Under the pieces are notes generated by a model, which was not told the DNA's origin, made no database searches, and saw nothing but the letters and a program-made list of their open reading frames with translations. 64,000 bases of DNA from Reinekea forsetii. GTDB taxonomy: Bacteria > Pseudomonadota > Gammaproteobacteria > Pseudomonadales > Natronospirillaceae. Location of the stretch: the NCBI RefSeq assembly GCF_002795845.1, contig NZ_CP011797.1:2379501-2443500 (forward strand). Direction: 5' to 3'. A program made the position numbers and the translations under genes. This document shows positions 20,599 through 30,396 of this stretch, piece after piece. Positions within the stretch are counted from its first letter, which is position 1, and each line of letters opens with the position of its first letter.

Positions 20599-21507
20599 TT
20601 ACTGGTCGTAGTAACCGAGACTTTTCAGCGCTCGTTCGTCGTCGGCCCAGCCGCCCTTTACCTTCACCCACAGGTTGAGCATCACCTTGGTTTCGAACAA
20701 GTTTTCCATATCGACACGGGCTTCTTGGCCGACTTTTTTAATTCGCTCGCCCTTGTCACCGATCACGATGCGCTTTTGTCCTGAGCGCTCAACCAAAATC
20801 AAACCGTGGATATGCAGAATCCGGTCTTCAAACTCAAACTGTTCAATTTCAACGGCCGTCGAATAGGGCAGCTCGGCACCCAACTGGCGCATGATTTTCT
20901 CACGGATGATTTCGGCGGCCATAAAGCGCTGGCTGCGATCGGTAACCTGATCTTCGGGAAAATGAAACAGACCCGCCGGTATTTTTGCACTCAAGACTTT
21001 GATCAGGGTATCGAGGTTGTGGCCCTGCAGCGCCGACACCGGTATCACATCGGCGAAGGGGTATTTTTTATTGACCTGCTCAAGATGCGGCAACAAGGAC
21101 TGCTTGTTTTCCAGATGATCCACCTTGTTGATAATCAAGATAACCGGTGCCTTGATGCCATCCAGCTTATCGAGCACCCATTGATCTTCATCGGACCAGA
21201 CGGTGCGGTCAACCACCATCAAGACAGCATCGACATCATTCAGGGCTGAGTCCGCCGCCTTGTTCATCACCCGATTAATGGCCTTTTCCTGGCCACGATG
21301 CATGCCCGGGGTGTCAACGAAGACGATTTGGGTCTGCTCTTCGGTCCAGATGCCGGTAATCTGATGACGAGTGGTTTGGGGCTTGCGCGAGGTAATGGAA
21401 ATCTTCTGACCTAAGAGATGGTTCATCAGCGTCGATTTGCCAACATTCGGTCGTCCAACGATGGCGACAAAGCCACATTGGGTATCCAGGGTAAACTGTT
21501 CGGTCAT
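20599..21507 (-). CDS. era: GTPase Era
   Basis: Era is an essential GTPase that binds the 3' end of 16S rRNA and helps 30S maturation. The 302-residue protein has the G1 motif [13 protein letters not shown], a switch region with [15 protein letters not shown]3 [10 protein letters not shown]4 NKVDHLE, and the C-terminal KH domain with [18 protein letters not shown]. Start ATG at 21507 with GAGG upstream inside the end of rnc, two bases after its stop. Part of the rnc-era-recO-acpS operon. Confidence 0.97.
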   Translation of the reverse strand: MTEQFTLDTQCGFVAIVGRPNVGKSTLMNHLLGQKISITSRKPQTTRHQITGIWTEEQTQIVFVDTPGMHRGQEKAINRVMNKAADSALNDVDAVLMVVDRTVWSDEDQWVLDKLDGIKAPVILIINKVDHLENKQSLLPHLEQVNKKYPFADVIPVSALQGHNLDTLIKVLSAKIPAGLFHFPEDQVTDRSQRFMAAEIIREKIMRQLGAELPYSTAVEIEQFEFEDRILHIHGLILVERSGQKRIVIGDKGERIKKVGQEARVDMENLFETKVMLNLWVKVKGGWADDERALKSLGYYDQ

Positions 21508-21508
21508 C

Positions 21509-22189
21509 TTATTGGTCCTCGCCTAATGCTTTTAACGCGGCCTGAGCCGCTTCTTGTTCGGCGATGCGCCGACTATTACCCACCCCAACAAAGGGTTCCG
21601 CCATCGTTTCAACCGCGCAATGAACCGTAAACTCTTGTTGATGGGCCTCACCGGCAATGGCCGTGACCTGGTAATCAGGCAGTGGCATTCGACGTGCTTG
21701 CAGGTACTCCTGCAATTTCGTTTTGGAATCTTTAATGTTTTCGCTTAGATCTAGGCGGGACAGGCGATCCTCGTACCAGCTTAACAGCACCCGCTGCGCC
21801 TGAGCCAAATCGGCGTCCAGACTGATGGCACCGATGATCGCTTCGACGCCGTCGGCGAGAATGCTGTCGCGCCGGAAACCGCCGCTTTTAAGCTCACCGC
21901 TGCCTAACTTGAGGAAATCACCCAAATTAAACTCTCGGCCCAACTCGGCCAGCGTTTCACCCTTGACCAATTGGGCCCGCAGACGCGACATCTGACCTTC
22001 TTTGGCATTAGGGAAACGCTCGAATAGGGCTTGGGCTATGGTGCAGTTCAAGATTGCATCACCGAGAAATTCCATCCGTTCATAGTTCTTGCGGGAAAAA
22101 CTTCGATGCGACAGGGCCTGCTCGAGCAGCTCTTGATCTTGAAAGGTGTATTGAATCGACTTAAAGAGGCGTGGATAGTGGGTTAACAA
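21509..22189 (-). CDS. rnc: Ribonuclease III
   Basis: RNase III cleaves double-stranded RNA, processes rRNA precursors and controls some mRNAs. The 226-residue protein has the signature [14 protein letters not shown] (catalytic Glu/Asp) and a later [15 protein letters not shown] with the second set of metal ligands. A C-terminal double-stranded RNA binding domain (about 155-225, [20 protein letters not shown]) follows. The start is a TTG at 22189, two bases after the DUF4845 gene stop. No nearby ATG fits the family N-terminus. Operon DUF4845-rnc-era-recO-acpS. Confidence 0.95.
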   Translation of the reverse strand: MLTHYPRLFKSIQYTFQDQELLEQALSHRSFSRKNYERMEFLGDAILNCTIAQALFERFPNAKEGQMSRLRAQLVKGETLAELGREFNLGDFLKLGSGELKSGGFRRDSILADGVEAIIGAISLDADLAQAQRVLLSWYEDRLSRLDLSENIKDSKTKLQEYLQARRMPLPDYQVTAIAGEAHQQEFTVHCAVETMAEPFVGVGNSRRIAEQEAAQAALKALGEDQ

Positions 22190-22191
22190 GG

Positions 22192-22557
22192 CTACAACTC
22201 ATATTCTTGATGGAAAGACATAACCACATCAACATTCAAAAACAGATGTTCGCGTTTTTCATAGTTGAGCACCACAACAGGCGGACTTTGGCGTTTGTCG
22301 TAGGTGAGTTCTTTTTTTAAATCAATGCGAATACCATTGATTTGCATGTTTTTGGCCACCCGATCGAAGAATTCAGACTCGGAAAAACCGGTGGCAGTTT
22401 GGCCTGCCAACGCGTTCCGGATCGTCTTATTCAGGGTCTGATGATCATAATAAACTCCGGACATCTTGACGAGCAGCAAGCCGGTGAACAGCACCAACGC
22501 AGTTAGGAACACAACGCCCCACAGTGACATACCGCGCTGTCGGTGCAAACTCTTCAT
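22192..22557 (-). CDS. DUF4845 membrane protein
   Basis: A 121-residue protein of the DUF4845 family found almost always between lepB and rnc in Pseudomonas-like bacteria. It has one N-terminal membrane segment (about residues 12-31) preceded by RQRGMSLWG, reminiscent of a type IV pilin-like leader, and a periplasmic domain of about 85 residues. The function is unknown. The conserved position suggests envelope quality control or a link to protein export. ATG at 22557 with GGAGACAAAC upstream. Co-directional with lepB and rnc. Confidence 0.85.
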   Translation of the reverse strand: MKSLHRQRGMSLWGVVFLTALVLFTGLLLVKMSGVYYDHQTLNKTIRNALAGQTATGFSESEFFDRVAKNMQINGIRIDLKKELTYDKRQSPPVVVLNYEKREHLFLNVDVVMSFHQEYEL

Positions 22558-22585
22558 GTTTGTCTCCTGCCTACTGTCCGGTCAA

Positions 22586-23689
22586 TTATTGGATAAAGCC
22601 CGTGCGGGCAAAGCTGGGGTAGAACCCCTGCCAATGCATCCAGATAACGAAAGCTTGGCCCAGAATGGAATCTTCGTCAACAAAACCCCAGGCATTGTTG
22701 CCATTGTTGCTAAAATCGCCGGTTTGCAGCCGTCGAGTGCCTTCCCAATAACGGGCATCCTGACTGTTGTCGCGGTTGTCGCCCATCACAAAGTACTTAC
22801 CTTCAGGCACCGTAACACCATTGATCGGCAACCATTCATCGGGACGGCGTATCGCTCGAGACTGATTGTTGTAGATCTGGTGCTCACGACCGAACAGATT
22901 TTCACTGTAGAGGTTATATCGACCGGCCTCATCGGTGCGTTTTTCAATCAGGTCTTTAGGCACCACCTCGCCATTGACGCGCAGGATCTTGCGAGAATAA
23001 TCGTACTGAATCAGGTCACCCGGCACACCGATCACCCGCTTGATAAAATTCTTATCCGGCTCATGGGGTGGTTTAAAGACGATCACATCGCCTTGCCGGG
23101 GCGTCCCGATTGGGATGATCACCTTATTGGAAATCGGCATGCGGATGCCATAGACAAAGCGATTGACCAGAATAAAGTCACTGATTTCAAGAGTTGGCTT
23201 CATAGACCCAGACGGAATTTGAAAGGGCTCGAGCAGAAAACTGCGCAAGACAAACACGAAGACCAGGATGGGGAAAAAGGCCCGGCTATTTTCAATCAAA
23301 CCCGGTTCCAATGTGGCCGTGTCAACGGTCTCCTCAAACTCGGGAATCTGCACGCTCGCCCGCTCTAGGATGGCCAGACGGGTCTTGCGGGTAAGGCGGT
23401 AATCAAGGAGATAGACGAAGCCGGTAAAGCCGGTCGCACCAATCATCAGCAAGGCAAAATCAAAGCCTTGGGTGATGGTCTGCCAGATCAGATAACCGAT
23501 CAGAGCCACCAGGGCATAGCCCAAACCGCGCTCAAGTGGCGTAGACGTGAACATCTGCTGCAGCGACATTTCGGTGACGTCAGACTCGACCGTGAGCTCA
23601 GCCAAGCGTTTTCGATAGCTGAGAAACACTAAAGCCGTCAATACAGTACCTAACAGTAAGACTAGGGCGGATAAGCCATACAAACTCAT
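22586..23689 (-). CDS. lepB: Signal peptidase I
   Basis: LepB removes signal peptides from exported proteins at the outer face of the inner membrane. The 367-residue protein has N-terminal membrane segments (about 1-20, 55-100 and 135-155), then QIPSGSMKPTLEISDFILV with the catalytic serine, FIKRVIGVPGD with the general-base lysine, and GKYFVMGDNRDNSQDARYWE. It is longer than E. coli LepB (324) because of an extended second cytoplasmic/membrane region. ATG at 23689 with AAGGAGAATG upstream. It lies 188 bases downstream of lepA, the usual order. Confidence 0.96.
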   Translation of the reverse strand: MSLYGLSALVLLLGTVLTALVFLSYRKRLAELTVESDVTEMSLQQMFTSTPLERGLGYALVALIGYLIWQTITQGFDFALLMIGATGFTGFVYLLDYRLTRKTRLAILERASVQIPEFEETVDTATLEPGLIENSRAFFPILVFVFVLRSFLLEPFQIPSGSMKPTLEISDFILVNRFVYGIRMPISNKVIIPIGTPRQGDVIVFKPPHEPDKNFIKRVIGVPGDLIQYDYSRKILRVNGEVVPKDLIEKRTDEAGRYNLYSENLFGREHQIYNNQSRAIRRPDEWLPINGVTVPEGKYFVMGDNRDNSQDARYWEGTRRLQTGDFSNNGNNAWGFVDEDSILGQAFVIWMHWQGFYPSFARTGFIQ

Positions 23690-23878
23690 TCATTCTCCTT
23701 AAAAGTAGGTTCTAGCCCACCCTTAGCAAATTAAGACGTCACTCTAGTGGCGGGCATTCAGTGCGCAGAGTGCCCTTGGTCATATAAATTCGCTGCAATG
23801 GGCCTGTTTACACAAGGCTGCGAACCCTTTAGGTGACCCACCTTTCTCTTTGTATTGGCCACCATCGGTAGCTTCAGC

Positions 23879-25693
23879 CTAGCTATCAATCTTCAACACG
23901 GCTAGGAAGGCTTCCTGAGGAATGGATACCGAGCCGACCTGTTTCATGCGTTTCTTACCGTCTTTTTGCTTTTGCAGCAGTTTCTTCTTGCGCGATATAT
24001 CACCGCCGTAACATTTGGCAATAACGTTTTTGCGCAGCGCCTTAACCGTGGTTCGAGCGACCACATTACTGCCGACCGCGGCTTGAATGGCCACATCGAA
24101 CATCTGACGGGGAATTAGTTCCTTCATCTTGTCGCACAAGCTGCGACCGCGGCGCTGGATCGTGTCGCTGTGCATGATGATCGCCAACGCATCGACGCGC
24201 TCACCATTGACCAACACGTCCAGGCGCGTCAGACGCGAGTCTTCGAAGTGATCAAAGCTAAAGTCGAGCGAAGCAAAGCCCCGACTGACTGATTTTAATC
24301 GGTCAAAGAAATCCAGAACCACTTCGGCCATGGGCAAATAATAGCTGAGCGACACCTGGCCACCGATATATTGCATCTCACGTTGTATACCGCGCTTTTC
24401 GATGCACAGGGTGATCACGTTACCAACGTGCTCTTTAGGAACCAGTATGTTGGCCAACACGATGGGTTCACGAAATTCTTGAATATTATTAGCTGCCGGT
24501 AACTTAGACGGATTGTCTACCATCACCACGGTACCATCGGTCTTGAGAATCTCGTATACCACGGTCGGAGCGGTGGTAATTAGATCGAGATTGTATTCCC
24601 GCTCGAGGCGCTCCTGGACAATTTCCATATGCAACATGCCAAGGAAACCACAGCGAAACCCAAAGCCCAAGGCATCGGAACTTTCTGGTTCAAAAAAGAG
24701 CGAAGCATCGTTGAGCTGCAACTTATTTAAGGCATCTCGAAATGCTTCAAAGTCGTCTGAGGTGACCGGAAACAAGCCCGCATAGACCTGCGGCTTAACC
24801 TTCTTGAAACCGGGCAATTGAGCCACATCGGGGGTATTATGTGCGGTAATGGTATCCCCGACGGGGGCGCCCTTAATTTCTTTGATGGAGGCGCAGATGA
24901 AACCGACTTCGCCGGCTTTCAACTCCTTAGTATCGGTCATCTTGGGGGTAAAGATACCCAGACGATCCACTACGTGGGTGCGTCCGGAACTCTTGATTAA
25001 TATTTTCTCGCCCTTCTTGAGCACGCCATTTTTGACCCGCACCAAGGAGACAATACCGAGATAATTATCGAACCAAGAATCGATAATCAAGGCTTGCAGG
25101 TCTTCTGTAAGATCGCCTACCGGCGGCGGAACCCGACGCACAATTTCTTCCAAGGCGTCTTGGATGCCAATACCGCTCTTGGCCGACAAACGCACCGCGT
25201 CGTGGGCCTCAATGCCGATAATTTCTTCAATTTCATTGGCGACTCGATCCGGCTCGGCCTGCGGCAGATCCATCTTATTCAATACCGCAACCACTTCCAA
25301 ACCCTGTTCGATCGCAGTGTAGCAGTTGGCGACCGACTGGGCTTCAACGCCCTGGGCGGCATCGACCACTAAGAGGGCACCTTCACAGGCGGCCAAGGAG
25401 CGCGACACTTCGTATGAAAAATCGACATGGCCAGGCGTATCGATAAAGTTCAGCTGGTACACCTTACCGTCTTTGGCTGGGTAATTCAGGGTGACACTCT
25501 GGGCCTTGATGGTGATGCCCCGTTCGCGTTCGATATCCATGGTATCGAGCACCTGGGCCGCCATATCGCGGTCGGCTAGGCCACCGCAATGTTGGATAAA
25601 ACGGTCAGCCAGGGTCGATTTACCATGGTCGATATGGGCAATGATTGAAAAATTGCGGATATGGGATAAATCGCTGCTCACGTAGGCGTTCAC
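23879..25693 (-). CDS. lepA: Elongation factor 4 (LepA)
   Basis: LepA is a translational GTPase that acts during ribosome stress or initiation and can promote back-translocation. The 604-residue protein has G1 [15 protein letters not shown]3 [16 protein letters not shown] and G4 [11 protein letters not shown]. The characteristic C-terminal domain contains [11 protein letters not shown] and [26 protein letters not shown]. Length and motifs are normal. ATG at 25693. It is co-directional between mucD and lepB, the standard order in Pseudomonas-like genomes. Confidence 0.97.
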   Translation of the reverse strand: MNAYVSSDLSHIRNFSIIAHIDHGKSTLADRFIQHCGGLADRDMAAQVLDTMDIERERGITIKAQSVTLNYPAKDGKVYQLNFIDTPGHVDFSYEVSRSLAACEGALLVVDAAQGVEAQSVANCYTAIEQGLEVVAVLNKMDLPQAEPDRVANEIEEIIGIEAHDAVRLSAKSGIGIQDALEEIVRRVPPPVGDLTEDLQALIIDSWFDNYLGIVSLVRVKNGVLKKGEKILIKSSGRTHVVDRLGIFTPKMTDTKELKAGEVGFICASIKEIKGAPVGDTITAHNTPDVAQLPGFKKVKPQVYAGLFPVTSDDFEAFRDALNKLQLNDASLFFEPESSDALGFGFRCGFLGMLHMEIVQERLEREYNLDLITTAPTVVYEILKTDGTVVMVDNPSKLPAANNIQEFREPIVLANILVPKEHVGNVITLCIEKRGIQREMQYIGGQVSLSYYLPMAEVVLDFFDRLKSVSRGFASLDFSFDHFEDSRLTRLDVLVNGERVDALAIIMHSDTIQRRGRSLCDKMKELIPRQMFDVAIQAAVGSNVVARTTVKALRKNVIAKCYGGDISRKKKLLQKQKDGKKRMKQVGSVSIPQEAFLAVLKIDS

Positions 25694-25847
25694 TTGCTAA
25701 AAATGGGGCGGCGAGTTTAAACCATTTCACCTGCGAACACTATCGTCAACGGGGCAATAAACTCGATATAAGCCACAGCGGGGGCTGGTGCGGTGGCATG
25801 GACTGCAATTGCTGAGGGGCTTAAAAAAACCAACGGCCGAACGTCAG

Positions 25848-25869
25848 GACCCTGCGCGGTGGCAGGGCC
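25848..25869 (-). terminator. Possible terminator hairpin after mucD
   Basis: On the minus strand GGCCCTGC and GCAGGGTC pair (8 bp, one G-U) about 10 bases after the mucD stop codon. A run of seven T follows only ~18 bases later, so termination efficiency is uncertain. Confidence 0.4.
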
Positions 25870-25878
25870 TTAGGTTAT

Positions 25879-27261
25879 TTACTTGGTCGGGATGGCCAGG
25901 TAAACAATGTTCTCGCCCCGCAAAATGCGCACCGCTACCGCGCCATTTTCAGGCAAATCGGTCACAATGCGGTCAAAGTCGCCCTTATCGCGGACAAACT
26001 CATTCCTCATCATGGTAATGATATCCCCCTTGCGCAGACCGGCGCGGAGAGCCGGACCGTCGAGTATATCTAACACCACCACGCCATTTCGCTCACCGGC
26101 ATCTTCGATGAAAATGTTCAGTGGGTTGTCCGCTTGCGGTTGGGCTGGGGTAACGCTCCGGGCCATGGCTTGCGGATTAAACACGCCGATTTTAACGGTC
26201 AGAGATTTATTTTTGCCGGCCCGAACCACCTTGACCTCAACCTCAGCACCGGGACTGATCACGCCGACTAGAGGTGGTAAGTCGGAATAGCGCTTGATCT
26301 TAATGCCGTCAAACTCAACCAGCACATCGTCAGCTAATAAGCCCGCGTCGGCGGCGGGGCTACCCTGGATAACTCGCGCTAGCAGTGCACCTTCGGGTCG
26401 CTCCAAACCGAGGGACTTGGCCAGGTCAACATCATCATTAAAAGGAGGGTACATTTCGACCCCAAGCCAACCGCGCAGAACCGAGCCATTTTCTTTCAAT
26501 TGCTCGGCAACATTCTTGACAATGTTAATCGGTATCGCGAAAGAGACACCCATGAAACCACCCGAACGGGTATAGATCTGCGAGTTGATGCCAACCACTT
26601 CACCCTTGAGATTAAACAAGGGCCCACCGGAGTTACCGGGGTTGATCGCGACATCGGTTTGGATAAAGGGCACGTAGCGGTCACTGCCGCCCAATGCACG
26701 ACCCTTAGCACTTACGATGCCTTGGGTGACGCTGTATTCGAAGTTAAAGGGCGAGCCGATGGCCAAGACCCATTCGCCGACCTTCAACTCATCGCTGTTG
26801 CCAAAGGTCACGGCCGGTAGTTTGCTGGCCTCGATCTTCAGTAAGGCCACATCGCTGGCCGGATCGGCCCCGATCACCGTGGCGGCATATTCGTCCCCAT
26901 TGGTGAGGCGCACGTTGACCTCGTCGGCACCCTCGATGACATGATTGTTGGTCAAAATATAGCCATCAGCAGAGATAATGAAGCCCGAGCCCAAACCCTG
27001 ACTGGGTTGCGGGGTATTGAATTCAAAGCCTTCCGGGAGTTGATCGCCGAAGAAGTAGCGAAACAATTCTGGGATATCTTCCTGAGTTTGACCTTGGGAA
27101 TTGGTCATACGACTGGCGACGGTGCTGATCTTCACCACCGAAGGGGACTGTTGCTCAACTAGGACTGTGAAATCGGGCAATACCACCGTGGCGGAATATG
27201 CCAGGGTACTGGCCAGAAAAGCCATGGCCGCCAGGAAGGCGACTGGTAATCGATGCTGCAT
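25879..27261 (-). CDS. mucD: DegP/MucD-type periplasmic serine protease
   Basis: HtrA-family protease and chaperone for misfolded envelope proteins. The 460-residue protein has a signal peptide (first ~24 residues ending in LAYSA), and a trypsin-like domain with the triad in NNHVIEGADE (His), PASDVALLKIE (Asp) and NPGNSGGPLF (Ser). Two PDZ domains follow (about 260-350 and 370-455). ATG at 27261. In Pseudomonas mucD follows algU-mucA-mucB-mucC. Here the gene upstream is an RseC-like gene and no algU, mucA or mucB is present. Confidence 0.93.
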   Translation of the reverse strand: MQHRLPVAFLAAMAFLASTLAYSATVVLPDFTVLVEQQSPSVVKISTVASRMTNSQGQTQEDIPELFRYFFGDQLPEGFEFNTPQPSQGLGSGFIISADGYILTNNHVIEGADEVNVRLTNGDEYAATVIGADPASDVALLKIEASKLPAVTFGNSDELKVGEWVLAIGSPFNFEYSVTQGIVSAKGRALGGSDRYVPFIQTDVAINPGNSGGPLFNLKGEVVGINSQIYTRSGGFMGVSFAIPINIVKNVAEQLKENGSVLRGWLGVEMYPPFNDDVDLAKSLGLERPEGALLARVIQGSPAADAGLLADDVLVEFDGIKIKRYSDLPPLVGVISPGAEVEVKVVRAGKNKSLTVKIGVFNPQAMARSVTPAQPQADNPLNIFIEDAGERNGVVVLDILDGPALRAGLRKGDIITMMRNEFVRDKGDFDRIVTDLPENGAVAVRILRGENIVYLAIPTK

Positions 27262-27348
27262 AGGTTGTACTCCAATTCGACGATGTTTCGCGCTGTAGAG
27301 TACGGCCAGAAGCTTGCCGTGGGCTGCCGCTTTACATCTGATTTACAC

Positions 27349-27828
27349 CTAGGTCATCGGGCTTGACGCGATTAGGTCCGGACTTTTACGCAACCCATGC
27401 AGCCGAACTATTTGCGGCACCAAACGGGTGTATTTATCAAAGTGAATGCGACTTAAGGCCAGATAGGATAGACCGAGGCAGGCGATCAAGCAGAGCAATT
27501 GGATCGGTTCTGACAAACCCAGCCAAACCGCCAAACTCAGACCTAAAAAAGCGTTCAGTAAGGGCACTAAATAGACTAATAGGGCGACCACACTGAGCGT
27601 ATCTGGCGTCATACCTAGGTCAACTCGCGTACCGACCTCGGCACCAAGCACGGCAGGCACCTTAAAATGATTTTTCTGCTGCTGAGTCGGGGCATCACCC
27701 CACTCACTCATAAGCGCTTGGCCGCAGCCTTGCCGGGCGCTGCACGACCCGCAGGCCGAGGTCTGCAACACTTCCACCACCAACCAGTCGGCGTTGGCGG
27801 CCACGACGGTACCCTGTTCAATTATCAT
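27349..27828 (-). CDS. rseC: SoxR-reducing system protein RseC/MucC family
   Basis: A 159-residue inner membrane protein. The N-terminus IIEQGTVVAANADWLVVEVLQTSACGSCSARQGCG carries the family's cysteine cluster, and two membrane segments lie at about residues 78-125. RseC is part of the system that re-reduces the SoxR iron-sulfur cluster in E. coli, and MucC is its Pseudomonas counterpart. It is normally the fourth gene of the rpoE-rseA-rseB-rseC operon. Here it is the first gene of its unit, divergent from nadB, with mucD 87 bases downstream. ATG at 27828. Confidence 0.88.
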   Translation of the reverse strand: MIIEQGTVVAANADWLVVEVLQTSACGSCSARQGCGQALMSEWGDAPTQQQKNHFKVPAVLGAEVGTRVDLGMTPDTLSVVALLVYLVPLLNAFLGLSLAVWLGLSEPIQLLCLIACLGLSYLALSRIHFDKYTRLVPQIVRLHGLRKSPDLIASSPMT

Positions 27829-28030
27829 TGCAACTGGCCCTTAACTTTACTGCATCTTATAGCGCGGGCGAGGCAATCGACAGCACCTAGGCACTTTTTT
27901 TCGCCCTAAATCCATATGTCATAACAAAATGACCACTCAAAAGGGACGTAACAGTGACTTTTGCGGTAAATCAATACCCAAGCGCCCGCCCTATACCTTA
28001 TGATTGATCTTATTTTGGAGGCTTTAGCCC

Positions 28031-29632
28031 ATGTCTGTGCGCCTTGCGACCGATGTTTTGATTATTGGCTCTGGAGCGGCCGGTTTAACAACCGCGCTCA
28101 GCTTGCCCACCTCGATGAACATCCTGGTGATCAGCAAAGGAAAGATCGGCACCGGTTCCACTGCCTGGGCTCAGGGCGGTGTCGCTGGGGTGCTGGACGA
28201 GGTCGATTCAGTTGATCAGCATGTCCAGGACACCGTCAATGCTGGCGCAGGCCTGTGTGATCCAGCCGCCGTGCGCCATACCATCGAGCGCTCCAGCAGT
28301 GCCATCCATTGGTTGATTGAGCAAGGCGTGCCGTTCACTCGGGTCGATGGCTCCGATGTCGAATTTCATCTGACCCGGGAAGGCGGCCACAGTCAACGGC
28401 GCATTATTCACGCCGCAGACGCGACCGGTCTGGCCATTTCCGAGACGCTGATCAAACGCGTCCGACAGGCGCCCAATATCCAAATATTGGAGAACCATGT
28501 CGCCATTGATCTGATTACCACCGAGAAACTCGGCCTTGTCGACCAGGAAAATCGCTGCGTTGGGGCCTATATTCTCGACACCCTGACCGACCAGGCGGTT
28601 ACCATTGGCGCCCGCTTTACTGTGCTCACCAGCGGCGGGGCCAGCAAGGTCTACCTGTACACATCCAATCCGGATGGCGCGACCGGTGACGGCATTGCCA
28701 TGGCTTGGCGAGCGGGGTGCCGGATTGTTAATATGGAGTTTAATCAGTTCCATCCGACCTGTTTATTTCACCCCAAGGCCAAATCCTTTTTGATTTCCGA
28801 GGCGCTGCGCGGTGAAGGCGGGCTCCTCAAGCTGCCCAATGGCGAACGCTTTATGCAGCACTTTGATGAACGGGCCGAATTGGCCCCCCGGGATATAGTC
28901 GCCCGAGCCATTGACCATGAGATGAAACGTCTGGGCGTCGACAATCTGTATCTGGATATTTCTCACAAATCGCCGGACTTTATTAAAAGCCATTTTCCGA
29001 CCATTTATCGCCGCTGTCTGGAATATGGCTTCGATATGACCAAGGAGCCCTTGCCGGTTGTCCCGGCGGCACACTATACCTGCGGCGGCATCCGCATCGA
29101 TGCTCAGGGCGCAACCGATTTGGCCGGCCTGTTTGCCGCCGGCGAATGCACCTATACCGGATTACACGGCGCCAATCGCCTGGCCTCCAATTCGCTGCTC
29201 GAATGCATCGTTTATGCCCAGGCCGCTGCGGAACACATTCAAGTGTCCTCGGCCACTCAGTTTGATCCGGAAAAACTGCCCTTATGGGATGAATCGAGAG
29301 TCGGAGATTCCGATGAGAAGATTGTGATCACCCATAACTGGGACGAATTGCGCCGCTTTATGTGGGATTATGTTGGCATCGTGCGGACCGACAAACGACT
29401 GGAGCGCGCCAAGCGACGAGTGGGATTGCTTAAGCAAGAGATTAGCGAATATTATTCGAACTTCCGTGTCACGGCCGATCTATTGGAGCTACGCAATCTG
29501 GTTGTGGTCGCCGAATTAATTATCGAATCGGCGCTGTCACGCAAAGAAAGTCGCGGCTTGCACTTCACCCGCAGTCATCCAGAGCTCAGCGATCAGGCCC
29601 AGATCACCGTCCTGTCACCTAAAAAAGCCTGA
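28031..29632 (+). CDS. nadB: L-aspartate oxidase
   Basis: FAD enzyme that converts L-aspartate to iminoaspartate, the first step of de novo NAD synthesis. The 533-residue protein has the dinucleotide-binding start VLIIGSGAAGLTTAL, the substrate-binding STAWAQGGVAGV, the HPTCLF segment and HYTCGGIRIDAQGATDLAGLFAAGE. These are diagnostic for NadB rather than SdhA. ATG at 28031 with TTTGGAGGC upstream. It is divergent from rseC, in place of the usual divergent algU. Its last 14 bases overlap the 3' end of ygfX on the other strand. Confidence 0.96.
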   Translation: MSVRLATDVLIIGSGAAGLTTALSLPTSMNILVISKGKIGTGSTAWAQGGVAGVLDEVDSVDQHVQDTVNAGAGLCDPAAVRHTIERSSSAIHWLIEQGVPFTRVDGSDVEFHLTREGGHSQRRIIHAADATGLAISETLIKRVRQAPNIQILENHVAIDLITTEKLGLVDQENRCVGAYILDTLTDQAVTIGARFTVLTSGGASKVYLYTSNPDGATGDGIAMAWRAGCRIVNMEFNQFHPTCLFHPKAKSFLISEALRGEGGLLKLPNGERFMQHFDERAELAPRDIVARAIDHEMKRLGVDNLYLDISHKSPDFIKSHFPTIYRRCLEYGFDMTKEPLPVVPAAHYTCGGIRIDAQGATDLAGLFAAGECTYTGLHGANRLASNSLLECIVYAQAAAEHIQVSSATQFDPEKLPLWDESRVGDSDEKIVITHNWDELRRFMWDYVGIVRTDKRLERAKRRVGLLKQEISEYYSNFRVTADLLELRNLVVVAELIIESALSRKESRGLHFTRSHPELSDQAQITVLSPKKA

Positions 29633-30077
29633 GCCATGCGCCATCTGGCAAATGTTGACGGTCCTGGGCGGCGCGCAATGTCGGTTGCATTACCCGGAAG
29701 CCCATATTCAAGGCGCGCCAGCTGGCCGCGCTGACGCTGTCCTGCCAGATGGTGAGGGTCAGTCGCTGACCGTCGTCTTGGCTTAGTTCAAGCTGCATAA
29801 AAGCGTGAGATAAGCGCCCTTCACCGTGCCATTGAAAGCGCTCTATGGCCGTGTCGGTCGATAACTGGACGCCATCGAGTGCCAAACGAATCCGCTTCGC
29901 TCGATATTCCGCAGACCAAAAAAAATGCCCTAAGAAGGGCAACGTGAACCACAGTAGATGGGTCGTTAGCGGCCAAGACAACAGAGTCGAGAGCACCATG
30001 CCTTGGAAAGTTGCCAGCCAAAGGTATCCGGCGCGTCGGTTGGGCGCACTGATACCAGCCTCAATGACTACGGGCAT
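29619..30077 (-). CDS. ygfX: YgfX-family membrane protein
   Basis: A small inner membrane protein (152 residues) with two hydrophobic segments near the N-terminus (about 17-55) and a soluble C-terminal part. It starts after sdhE, with which its start overlaps by about 17 bases, as ygfX does with sdhE (ygfY) in E. coli. Enterobacterial YgfX (CptA) has been linked to the SdhE pair and to cell-division inhibition, but its role here is unknown. ATG at 30077 puts the SAPNRRAGYLWL basic/aromatic stretch at the family position. A start at 30113 would add 12 residues. Sequence similarity is weak, so the name rests partly on position. Confidence 0.75.
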   Translation of the reverse strand: MPVVIEAGISAPNRRAGYLWLATFQGMVLSTLLSWPLTTHLLWFTLPFLGHFFWSAEYRAKRIRLALDGVQLSTDTAIERFQWHGEGRLSHAFMQLELSQDDGQRLTLTIWQDSVSAASWRALNMGFRVMQPTLRAAQDRQHLPDGAWLRLF

Positions 30078-30327
30078 TATCCAAAACCAATTCAACAATG
30101 CGCTGAATTTCACTATCGGCCGATTTAGATTTTTCCAGAAACCAATTAAACAGGTCCTGATCTTCGCAATCGATCATGCGACGATAGACCATTTTATCCG
30201 TTTCATTAAGAGCGCTGTAATGATTTTCAGTAAAGGGTAATAACAATACGTCCAACTCCAGCATCCCGCGTCGGCTGTGCCAAACCAGTCGGCGTAGCTG
30301 TTCTGCTTGTTTTTCTATAGTGTCCAC
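30061..30327 (-). CDS. sdhE: FAD assembly factor SdhE
   Basis: SdhE helps attach FAD covalently to succinate dehydrogenase SdhA. The ~88-residue product has the hallmark RRGMLELDVLLLPF motif and the CEDQDLFNWFLE segment. GTG at 30327 with GGA nine bases upstream is my preferred start. A TTG at 30333 is possible. It is followed by overlapping ygfX and divergent from ygfZ, a conserved cluster in gammaproteobacteria. Confidence 0.93.
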   Translation of the reverse strand: MDTIEKQAEQLRRLVWHSRRGMLELDVLLLPFTENHYSALNETDKMVYRRMIDCEDQDLFNWFLEKSKSADSEIQRIVELVLDNARSH

Positions 30328-30396
30328 TGTCAATTATCCAATTAGGGCCTATTATAGGCCTAAGTTTAACACCAACAGGTAACCAAACCGAGCCTT

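Noticed and set aside
22466-23368. 300-codon plus-strand open frame
   Set aside because: Antisense to lepB and the DUF4845 gene, which both show full family motifs. No ribosome binding site or family match.
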